This document shows, in pieces, positions 52,698-59,715 of a stretch of 64,000 nucleotides of DNA. How positions within the stretch are numbered: position 1 is the first letter of the stretch; each line of letters opens with the position of its first letter. Source of the stretch: Micromonospora sp. WMMD961. GTDB lineage: Bacteria > Actinomycetota > Actinomycetes > Mycobacteriales > Micromonosporaceae. The notes beneath the pieces are model-generated. The model was not told the DNA's origin and made no database searches. It saw only the letters and a program-made list of their open reading frames with translations. The stretch lies in contig NZ_JARUBJ010000002.1 of assembly GCF_029626145.1 (NCBI RefSeq), positions 1,766,501 to 1,830,500 on the forward strand, written 5' to 3'. Both the position numbers and the translations under genes were made by a program.

Positions 52698-53947
52698 TGT
52701 CGTACCTGCTCGGGGTGGTCCTCTTCGCCCTGGCCATTCTCATCTCGGTGAGCCTGCACGAGGCGGGGCACCTGCTGACCGCCAAGGCGTTCGGGATGAA
52801 GGTCACGAAGTACTTCGTCGGCTTCGGCCCCACGATCTGGTCGTTCAAGCGGGGTGAGACCGAGTACGGCCTCAAGGGCATCCCCCTCGGCGGCTTCTGC
52901 AAGATCGTCGGGATGACCCCGCAGGACGACGACGTCGAGCCGGGCGACGAGTCGCGGGTGATGTGGCGCTACCCGGTCTGGAAGCGGACGATCGTGATGG
53001 CCGCCGGGTCGATCACGCACTTCGCGCTCGCCCTGGTCACGATCTGGATCCTCGCCGTCTCCGCCGGCCTGCCCAACCCGGACTTCCCGACCACCGACGC
53101 GCAGGCCCGCCAGGAGCCGGCCGTCATCCGACTCAGTGACTGCGTGGTGGCGGAGAACTCGGTGCGCGCCTGCGCCCCCGGCGACGCCGCCAGCCCGGCC
53201 GCCCAGGCGCAGCTGAAGAACGGCGACCGGATCACCGCGATCAACGGCACCCCGGTCAACTCCTACGGCGACCTGCTCACCACACTGCGGGGGCTCAAGC
53301 CCGGCGACACCACGCAGATCGCGTACGTCCGCGACGGGCAGCCGGGCACCACCAGCACCGTGCTCGCGCAGACCCAACGTCCGCCGCTGGACGACCCGAA
53401 CGGCACCGTCGCGCCGGTGGCCGCGCTCGGCGTCGGGCTCGTCCCCAGCACCCCCACCCGCGTGACGTACGGCCCGGTCGGCGCCTTCGGCGCCACCGCC
53501 GACTTCACCGGTCAGCTCGCCGTCGGCACCTTCGAGGCGTTGCAGCGTCTCCCGCAGAAGGTCCCCGCCCTGTGGACCGCCCTCACCGGCGGCGAGCGCG
53601 ACATCGACACCCCGATCAGCGTGGTCGGCGCCAGCCGACTCGGCGGCGAAGCGGTGGAGAACAACGCCTGGCTGGTCTTCTTCATGCTCTTCGTGTCGCT
53701 GAACTTCTTCATCGGCGTGTTCAACCTGCTGCCGCTGCTCCCGGTGGACGGCGGCCACATCGCCGTCGCCTGGTTCGAACGCGCCCGCTCCTGGATCTAC
53801 AGCAAGATCGGCCGCGCCGACCCCGGCCGGGTGGACTACCTCAAACTGATGCCCTTCACGTACGCGGTGATCCTGATCGGTGGCGCGTTCACGCTGCTGA
53901 CCATCGCCGCGGACGTCGTCAACCCGATCACGCTCTTCTCAAGGTGA
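52697..53947 (+). CDS. Site-2-type intramembrane metalloprotease (RseP/Rip1)
   Basis: M50 protease of 416 residues that cleaves membrane anti-sigma factors and similar substrates. Zn motif HEAGH at about 21-25 in the first helix, a PDZ domain (about 165-255, AQLKNGDRITAINGTPVNSYG), and the second active motif NLLPLLPVDGGH with the third metal-ligand Asp near residue 353. About four membrane helices. GGAAGGAGC precedes the ATG, which overlaps the dxr stop. The order dxr-rip1-ispG matches Mycobacterium tuberculosis Rv2870c-Rv2868c. Confidence 0.95.
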   Translation: MSYLLGVVLFALAILISVSLHEAGHLLTAKAFGMKVTKYFVGFGPTIWSFKRGETEYGLKGIPLGGFCKIVGMTPQDDDVEPGDESRVMWRYPVWKRTIVMAAGSITHFALALVTIWILAVSAGLPNPDFPTTDAQARQEPAVIRLSDCVVAENSVRACAPGDAASPAAQAQLKNGDRITAINGTPVNSYGDLLTTLRGLKPGDTTQIAYVRDGQPGTTSTVLAQTQRPPLDDPNGTVAPVAALGVGLVPSTPTRVTYGPVGAFGATADFTGQLAVGTFEALQRLPQKVPALWTALTGGERDIDTPISVVGASRLGGEAVENNAWLVFFMLFVSLNFFIGVFNLLPLLPVDGGHIAVAWFERARSWIYSKIGRADPGRVDYLKLMPFTYAVILIGGAFTLLTIAADVVNPITLFSR

Positions 53948-55129
53948 GTGCCTGAAGTGACAGCTATCAGTCTCGGTATGCCAGCCGTGCCGCCTCCGCC
54001 GCTCGCTCCCCGTCGGGCCAGCCGCCAGATCATGGTCGGTTCGGTCCCGGTCGGTGGCGGTGCGCCGGTGTCCGTGCAGTCGATGACCACGACCCTCACC
54101 TCCGACATCAACGCGACCCTCCAGCAGATCGCCGAGCTGACCGCGTCCGGCTGCCAGATCGTCCGGGTGGCCGTGCCGTCCCAGGACGACGTCGAAGCGC
54201 TGCCCGCGATCGCCAAGAAGTCGCAGATCCCGGTGATCGCCGACATCCACTTCCAGCCCAAGTACGTCTTCGCCGCGATCGACGCCGGCTGCGCCGCGGT
54301 CCGGGTCAACCCGGGCAACATCCGCCAGTTCGACGACAAGGTCAAGGAGATCGCCCGCGCCGCCGGGGACGCGGGGGTGCCGATCCGCATCGGCGTCAAC
54401 GCCGGCTCGCTGGACAAGCGGCTGCTGTCGAAGTACGGCAAGGCCACCGCCGAAGCGCTCGTCGAGTCGGCGCTGTGGGAGTGCTCGCTGTTCGAGGAGC
54501 ACGGCTTCCGCGACATCAAGATCTCGGTCAAGCACAACGACCCGGTCGTGATGATCCGCGCGTACCGGCAGCTCGCCGAGCAGTGCGACTACCCGCTGCA
54601 CCTCGGCGTCACCGAGGCCGGGCCGGCGTTCCAGGGCACCATCAAGTCGGCGGTCGCCTTCGGTGCGCTGCTGGCCGAGGGGATCGGCGACACCATCCGG
54701 GTGTCGCTGTCCGCGCCGCCGGTCGAGGAGATCAAGGTCGGCAACCAGATCCTGGAGTCCCTCGGTCTGCGCGAGCGCGGCCTGGAGATCGTCTCCTGCC
54801 CGTCCTGCGGGCGCGCCCAGGTGGACGTCTACAAGCTCGCCGAGGAGGTCACCGCCGGCCTGGAAGGGCTGCCGGTGCCGCTGCGGGTCGCCGTCATGGG
54901 TTGCGTCGTCAACGGTCCCGGCGAGGCCCGCGAGGCCGACCTCGGTGTCGCCTCCGGCAACGGCAAGGGCCAGATCTTCGTCAAGGGGCAGGTCGTCAAG
55001 ACGGTGCCCGAGGCGCAGATCGTGGAGACGCTGATCGAGGAGGCGCTGCGGATCGCCGACGAGATGGGCGCCGAACTGCCCGAGGAGCTGCGCGGGCTGG
55101 TCACCGGCCCGACGGTCACCGTGCACTGA
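53948..55129 (+). CDS. ispG: 4-hydroxy-3-methylbut-2-enyl-diphosphate synthase IspG
   Basis: [4Fe-4S] enzyme of the MEP pathway. 393 residues. VSVQSMTTTLTSDINATLQQ near the N-terminus, ADIHFQPKYV, and cluster cysteines in SCPSCGR and GCVVNGPGEA. It starts directly after the protease stop. GTG 53948 or GTG 53957 may be the start; the family start is variable. A strong terminator follows. Confidence 0.96.
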   Translation: MPEVTAISLGMPAVPPPPLAPRRASRQIMVGSVPVGGGAPVSVQSMTTTLTSDINATLQQIAELTASGCQIVRVAVPSQDDVEALPAIAKKSQIPVIADIHFQPKYVFAAIDAGCAAVRVNPGNIRQFDDKVKEIARAAGDAGVPIRIGVNAGSLDKRLLSKYGKATAEALVESALWECSLFEEHGFRDIKISVKHNDPVVMIRAYRQLAEQCDYPLHLGVTEAGPAFQGTIKSAVAFGALLAEGIGDTIRVSLSAPPVEEIKVGNQILESLGLRERGLEIVSCPSCGRAQVDVYKLAEEVTAGLEGLPVPLRVAVMGCVVNGPGEAREADLGVASGNGKGQIFVKGQVVKTVPEAQIVETLIEEALRIADEMGAELPEELRGLVTGPTVTVH

Positions 55130-55130
55130 T

Positions 55131-55179
55131 TTTCCATCTGGAAAATGCGGCCGTTCCCCGTGCGGGGAACGGCCGCATT
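55131..55179 (+). terminator. Double hairpin terminator after ispG
   Basis: Small stem TTTTCCA-TC-TGGAAAA (55131-55145) directly followed by a perfect 17-bp stem AATGCGGCCGTTCCCCG (55144-55179, loop TG). Confidence 0.9.
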
Positions 55180-55314
55180 CGTCGTACCCGATGGCGTTCC
55201 TGCTGCCGTGTGCGACGCGGGGGTCGCGCGTGCCGGCAGGTGTCGTGCGGACGTCGGCGCTGGTCGGCGCTGGTCGTGCGGACGTTGGTGTTCGGGTCGG
55301 CGTTGGTGTTCGGG

Positions 55315-55914
55315 TCACTCGGATTCGGCGAGGATCGCGTACAGCTTGCGTCGCGTCTCGTCGAGCACCTGCGCGGCCCGCTCGCGTTGGTCGTCGGTGC
55401 CGTTCATCATGACCTGGCGCAGAGCGTTCATCGCCTGCGCGCCGGAGTCGCGGATGTCGTGCCAACTGGTCACAGTGGTCTGGGCGACGTCCGCCCACGC
55501 CGGGGTCTGCGCGGCCTCGGTGGCCTCTGCCTGCCCGGCCTCGGTGACCGTGAACCGCTTCCGCCCGCCGCCGGACTCCTCAGTGCTGGCGACGATCACG
55601 CCCTCGTCCTCCAGTAGCTGGAGGGTGGGGTAGATCGACCCGGGGCTCGGTCGCCACGCACCGCCGGTGCGGGAGTCGATTTCCTGGATCATCTCGTAGC
55701 CGTGCATCGGCCGCTCGGTGAGCAGAGCCAGCACAGCGGCCCGGACGTTGGGGCGTCGCCCCCGACCTCGACCTCTGCCGCGACCCCGGCCGCCCCAGGG
55801 GCCGCCGTGTCCGTGCTCGTGACCATGGTCGTGCGGGCCGGGCGGAACCGGCGGGAAGCCGAACCCTCGCATCCGCGCCTCGTGCATCGGGTGGTGCTGT
55901 CGATGGAACCTCAT
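55315..55914 (-). CDS. PadR-family transcriptional regulator
   Basis: 199 residues. The N-terminal 52 residues are rich in His, Gly and Arg (GPHDHGHEHGHGG, GRGRGRGRGR), perhaps metal- or nucleic-acid-binding. The PadR winged helix starts VRAAVLALLTERPMHGYEMI and continues SPGSIYPTLQLLEDEGVI; a C-terminal helical dimerisation domain follows. ATG 55914 is chosen because GAGAGGGAGAA lies just upstream; the frame also allows 55953. Divergent MFS gene; the 30-bp dyad between them is a likely operator, so PadR probably represses itself and the transporter. Confidence 0.93.
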   Translation of the reverse strand: MRFHRQHHPMHEARMRGFGFPPVPPGPHDHGHEHGHGGPWGGRGRGRGRGRGRRPNVRAAVLALLTERPMHGYEMIQEIDSRTGGAWRPSPGSIYPTLQLLEDEGVIVASTEESGGGRKRFTVTEAGQAEATEAAQTPAWADVAQTTVTSWHDIRDSGAQAMNALRQVMMNGTDDQRERAAQVLDETRRKLYAILAESE

Positions 55915-55942
55915 CAGGTTCTCCCTCTCTTCGTACTGTCGC

Positions 55943-55972
55943 TGATGCATCAACGATATATCGGCAATGCAT
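55943..55972. promoter_or_regulatory. 30-bp dyad operator between padR and the MFS gene
   Basis: Nested palindrome: GATGCAT (55943-55949), CGATATATCG (55953-55962) and ATGCATC (55966-55972), all centred at 55957.5. PadR regulators bind such ATGCAT/AT-rich dyads near their own gene. Confidence 0.8.
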
Positions 55973-55990
55973 CGTCGACAACCCTCGTTC

Positions 55991-56020
55991 TTGAAAACCG
56001 TACGTACGTCTTGCTAACGT
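55991..56020 (+). promoter_or_regulatory. Leaderless promoter of the MFS gene
   Basis: TTGAAA (55991-55996), 18-bp spacer, TAACGT (56015-56020). Start of transcription would fall at the ATG 56028. The spacer contains CGTACGTACG (55999-56008), another small palindrome. Confidence 0.6.
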
Positions 56021-56027
56021 CGCGGTC

Positions 56028-57368
56028 ATGAGCCTGCTTCCCCCACCCGGGCCGGCCCGGATCCTCACCCTCGGAACCCTGGTCAAGACCGTCGGGCGCG
56101 GCCTCTGGCTCGTCGCCAGCGCCCTCTTCCTCACCCGATCGGTAGGCCTGTCGGCGACCCAGGTCGGCATCGGGTTGACCATCTCGGCGCTCGTCGGGGT
56201 CCTGGCCAGCGCGCCGAGTGGCTACCTGGCCGACCGCGTCGGCCCACGCGGCGTACAGGTCGGCGCGCTGATCGTCGCCGGCACCCTCACCGTCGGCCTG
56301 ATCGCCGTCCGGTCCTTCCCCACGTTCGTACTGGTGGGTGCCGCCACCGCACTCGCCGACGCGGTCGAGCGCGGCGCCCGGGGCGCGTTGATCGCCGGAG
56401 CGATCCCGGCCGACCAGCGGGTACGCACCCGCGCCTACCTGCGCGCCACCACCAACGTCGGGATCTCCGTCGGCGCGGTCCTCGGCGGCTTCGCCATCGC
56501 CGCCGACACCCGGACCGGGTACGTCGCACTGATCCTGACCACCGCAGCGGCGTCACTCGCCGCCGCACTGGTCTTCCTCCGACTGCCCCGCATCGCCCCG
56601 GTCGCCGCCCCGACGCACGGCCCCCGACTGATCGCCCTACGGGACCGCCCGTTCCTGGCCTTCACCCTTGTCGACGGGCTCATGTCCATGCACTTCAGCC
56701 TGCTCCCCATCGCACTGCCGCTGTGGATCGCCTCGCACACCACGGCACCCATCTGGATGATCTCCGCGTTGACGTTGGTCAACACCGCGCTCGTGGTCCT
56801 CCTCCAGGTACGCGCCGCCGGCGCCGCCGCCACAGTGCCCGCAGCCGCCCGCGCCGCCCGTCGAGCCGGCGCCGCCATCGCCCTGGCCTGCGTACTCTTC
56901 GCCACCAGCGGCGCGCTCCCCACCGCCGGGGCGGTGGGCCTGCTCGGCGTCGGGTCGCTCGCCCACGTGATTGGGGAACTGTGGCACTCCGCCGCCGGCT
57001 GGGCGATCTCCTTCGGGCTCGCGCCGACCAACGCCCAGGGGCAGTACCAGGGGACCTACGGCATGGGCTACGAACTGGGCAAGATGCTCGCCCCGGTGGT
57101 GGTGACCACCCTCGCCCTCGGCTGGGGCGTACCGGGCTGGCTGGTGCTCGGTGCGCTGTTCCTCCTGCTCGGGGCCCTCGTGCCACCCGTCGTCCGGTGG
57201 GCCGAGCGGACCCGCCCCACCAGCGAGCCGGCCAAGCCGGTGCCGGCCTTGTCACTCGACCGGCGCAGCAGGGGGTCGATCTGGCAGGCTGGTAGTCGTG
57301 CTGACGGTGCCGGTACGGCAACTGGGGGAATCGGAGCGCCGCGCGGTCGAGCGACTCCTCGACCATGA
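56028..57368 (+). CDS. Major facilitator superfamily transporter
   Basis: Membrane transporter of 446 residues with about 12 helices. The loop 2-3 motif is SGYLADRVGPRGVQV (related to G-x-L-a-D-r-x-G-r). The C-terminal 45 residues are hydrophilic. Similar actinobacterial carriers export drugs. Control by the divergent PadR fits an efflux pump, since PadR proteins often sense xenobiotics (inference). Leaderless start; 71 bp overlap in another frame with the beginning of the next gene. Confidence 0.9.
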   Translation: MSLLPPPGPARILTLGTLVKTVGRGLWLVASALFLTRSVGLSATQVGIGLTISALVGVLASAPSGYLADRVGPRGVQVGALIVAGTLTVGLIAVRSFPTFVLVGAATALADAVERGARGALIAGAIPADQRVRTRAYLRATTNVGISVGAVLGGFAIAADTRTGYVALILTTAAASLAAALVFLRLPRIAPVAAPTHGPRLIALRDRPFLAFTLVDGLMSMHFSLLPIALPLWIASHTTAPIWMISALTLVNTALVVLLQVRAAGAAATVPAAARAARRAGAAIALACVLFATSGALPTAGAVGLLGVGSLAHVIGELWHSAAGWAISFGLAPTNAQGQYQGTYGMGYELGKMLAPVVVTTLALGWGVPGWLVLGALFLLLGALVPPVVRWAERTRPTSEPAKPVPALSLDRRSRGSIWQAGSRADGAGTATGGIGAPRGRATPRP

Positions 57369-58137
57369 CCCGTTCGCGGGCGCGCAGGTCGCCGAGCGAA
57401 TCGCCGCGCGCGGCCTCTCGTGGTGGCGGGCCGAAGGCAGAATCCTGGGGTACGGCGCACGCCGCAACCTGGAATCGCTGTGCTGGCTCGGCGGCAACCT
57501 GACCCCGGTCCTGGCGAGCGACGCCGCGGTGGCCGCCTTCGCCGACCTGCTCGCCGGCGAGGAACGGCTGTGCTCCTCCATCGTCGGCCGGGCCGATGCC
57601 GTACTTGGCCTCTGGGACCGGCTCTCCGACACATGGGGGCCAGCGCGAGACGTCCGCCCCAACCAACCACTGCTGGCCACGGACACCCTGCCATCCGTAC
57701 CTGCCGACCCGGAGGTACGCCAGGTCCGTAGCGGAGAGGTCGACAAGCTCTTCCCGGCGGCGGTGGCCATGTACACCGAGGAGGTCGGTGTCTCCCCGCT
57801 GGCCGATGACGGCGGACGTAGCTACCGCCGGCGGGTCAACGACCTGGTCCGAGCCGGTCGGGCGTACGCCCGCTTCGTCGACGGCACTGTCGTCTTCAAG
57901 GCGGAGTTGGCCGTGGTGACCAAGCGGACGGCGCAGGTCCAGGGCGTCTGGGTGGCACCCGAGTGGCGGGGCCGCGGGATCGCCACGGCGGCCATGGCAG
58001 CAGTGGTCCGCGACGCGCTGCTGCGGGTCGCCCCCACGGTCAGCCTCTACGTCAACGACTTCAACCTCCCGGCCCGCCGGGTCTACGAACGCTGCGGCTT
58101 CCAACCGATCGGCACCCTCGCGACGGTCCTGTTCTGA
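57298..58137 (+). CDS. DUF4081 GNAT acetyltransferase
   Basis: 279 residues. The N-terminal half is a DUF4081-type domain (LLDHDPFAGAQVAERIA, NLTPVLA), and the C-terminal half a GNAT fold with VQGVWVAPEWRGRGIATAAM (acetyl-CoA loop) and SLYVNDFNLPARRVYERCGF. Members lie after ispG in many actinobacteria; function unknown. GTG 57298 lies inside the end of the MFS gene, with CAGGCT 7 nt upstream. It is thus placed between the MEP genes and the secreted-protein gene with the PadR/MFS pair inserted. Confidence 0.9.
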   Translation: MLTVPVRQLGESERRAVERLLDHDPFAGAQVAERIAARGLSWWRAEGRILGYGARRNLESLCWLGGNLTPVLASDAAVAAFADLLAGEERLCSSIVGRADAVLGLWDRLSDTWGPARDVRPNQPLLATDTLPSVPADPEVRQVRSGEVDKLFPAAVAMYTEEVGVSPLADDGGRSYRRRVNDLVRAGRAYARFVDGTVVFKAELAVVTKRTAQVQGVWVAPEWRGRGIATAAMAAVVRDALLRVAPTVSLYVNDFNLPARRVYERCGFQPIGTLATVLF

Positions 58138-58260
58138 CCCCGCCGGGTGCCTGGTCGTCCGTGACCGTTCCGCCCTTCACGTTGGCAGGCGCGCGTGGTC
58201 GCGGGTCGAGCTGGCCCGCCTGTTTTGTCTTCCTGAGGCGCAGGTCGCGCGCAGCTCCGT

Positions 58261-58317
58261 AGATCTTGGACAGTTTCCGTTCTCGCGTTCTCGCGTAACG
58301 GAAACTGTCCAAGATCT
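58261..58317. repeat. GATC hairpin element, AGATCTTGGA-type copy 2
   Basis: Perfect 21-bp arms starting AGATCTTGGACAGTTTCC around the 15-nt loop CTCGCGTTCTCGCGT. Between convergent genes. Confidence 0.92.
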
Positions 58318-58330
58318 CGGGGTGGATGTG

Positions 58331-58368
58331 CCGCTGGCCGGCACCCCGGGTGGGGTGCCGGCCAGCGG
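58331..58368 (-). terminator. Terminator of the lysozyme-like gene
   Basis: CCGCTGGCCGGCACCCC pairs perfectly with GGGGTGCCGGCCAGCGG, loop GGGT. It lies 18 bases after the minus-strand stop. Confidence 0.85.
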
Positions 58369-58385
58369 TCGGGCTGTGCGGTGGG

Positions 58386-58952
58386 TCAGCTGTTCCAGTA
58401 CTGGCCGACCAGGTCGGCGGCCTGCTGCTCCCACTGGGCGTACGCGTCCGGGTAGGCCGACACCTGCACGGTCTGCGCGGCCTCGGTCAGCGGCATGTCC
58501 TGCCACCCGTCGACCTGCTTCAGGCCCTTCAGGAACGCCGTGGTGGAGTACTCGGGGTCGGTGATCTGCTCCGGGGTGCCCCAACCACTGGACGGGCGCT
58601 GCTGGAACAGACCCAGCGAGTCATGGTCGTTCATATCGCCCAGGTGGCCCAGGTTCTCCAACTTCGACTCCTGCAGGCTGGTGGCGATCGAGATGACCGC
58701 GGCCCGCTCGGGCAGGCCGGCCTTCTTCGTCGCGGCGATGATCGCCTTGACGTTGGCGGTCTGCTCGTCGTTCAGGTCGATGTGCGACTGCTCGCCCTGC
58801 GGCTTCGGCGCCGCCGACTGCACCGCAACCGCAACCGGCTTCGCATCCACGGCCGGGGTGGCGGCGTGGGCGGCGATCGGGCCGGCGAACACACCACCGG
58901 CGAACGCCAGACCAGCAACGGACAGCACACTCTTACGCATGATCGTGTTCAT
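58386..58952 (-). CDS. Secreted lysozyme-like (transglycosylase-fold) protein
   Basis: 188 residues. The signal peptide runs MNTIMRKSVLSVAGLAFAGG with cleavage near AAHAATP. After a linker, the domain has AAVISIATSLQESKLENLGH, DSLGLFQQRPSSGWGTPEQI and SAYPDAYAQWEQQA, typical of a conserved actinobacterial secreted domain related to lytic transglycosylases (the Glu in LQESKL would be the acid). Activity is unproven. GAAGGAGC precedes the ATG. Upstream lie two GTGTAACGACCC repeats. Confidence 0.86.
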   Translation of the reverse strand: MNTIMRKSVLSVAGLAFAGGVFAGPIAAHAATPAVDAKPVAVAVQSAAPKPQGEQSHIDLNDEQTANVKAIIAATKKAGLPERAAVISIATSLQESKLENLGHLGDMNDHDSLGLFQQRPSSGWGTPEQITDPEYSTTAFLKGLKQVDGWQDMPLTEAAQTVQVSAYPDAYAQWEQQAADLVGQYWNS

Positions 58953-59304
58953 GGGGGAAGCTCCTTCGGGGGTAAGGACACCCGCACACGTGCCGCGGGT
59001 GTGAGCACCTCGTCCGGCGCTGCAACAAAGTCTTGAGGGGTTCATCGGCGGCCTGCGAGCGGGGGCTCGCGGCGCCGGGGTCCAGGTGTAACGACCCGGG
59101 GTCGGGGGTCATTCCCGGGGGCGGACCATCGCGCCGACCGGCCGTGGTCCTGCGATCGTCAGGGTGTGTAACGACCCCGACCCGGCCAGGATTCCAGCCG
59201 GCATGTGCCTCCGACCACACGCCGATACCACCCAAACGGAACAAGATACTCGACCCCAGGTGCCAAACCGCCCAGGCCGACGGGCAGAACACCCCCAGCC
59301 CCGC
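58953..59304. other. Long upstream region of the lysozyme-like gene
   Basis: No gene. An inverted repeat ACACCCGC/GCGGGTGT at 58978-59003 lies in the leader. GTGTAACGACCC occurs at 59086-59097 and 59166-59177, exactly 80 bp apart. No c-di-AMP riboswitch motif was found. Confidence 0.55.
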
Positions 59305-59382
59305 TTGATCCACACGACGTCGCTGATGTGGGGGTATCCGTGTGGGTTTGATACCGCGACGTCGTCGAAACGGAGTCGATCA
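59305..59382. repeat. GATC hairpin element, TTGATC-type copy 2
   Basis: Begins TTGATCCACACGACGTCGC and ends GCGACGTCG...GTCGATCA, with GATGTGGGGGTATCCG inside. Related to 51309-51392. Confidence 0.72.
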
Positions 59383-59418
59383 TCCCTATTTGGGAGGTCC
59401 GGGCGGCGTTGCGCCATC

Positions 59419-59502
59419 GGGGTCGAGGGTTCGGGCGGCGTTGCGTCGGCGGGGTTTGGCCGGTCTTGCGGCATGGGGGTCGAGGGTTCGGGCGGCGTTG
59501 CG
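59419..59502 (+). repeat. 27-bp direct repeat
   Basis: GGGGTCGAGGGTTCGGGCGG-CGTTGCG at 59419-59445 and again at 59476-59502 (57-bp period), with a partial copy before. In the non-coding region ahead of the ABC transporter; the rest up to 59715 contains no supported gene. Confidence 0.85.
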
Positions 59503-59715
59503 GGGGTGGTCGTCGAGGTGTGGCGATCCGCTCGGCGAGCGACCCGACCAGCCCCGGGCGGCATCGCCCAATGGCGTCATCGAGGTGCCCAGGGCGCGGC
59601 GCGGCGGATGAGGGAGACAGCCGGATGCCCTGCTCAGAGCCCGGAAAATCGGTTGAGATGAGGTGCTGACGCCGGCAGGCTGAAGTCTCCGCCACCCCAC
59701 ATCCGGAGGACTTCC

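Noticed and set aside
58953..59200. c-di-AMP (ydaO) riboswitch before the lysozyme-like gene
   Set aside because: Such genes often carry one, but the conserved ydaO sequence blocks were not found in the leader.
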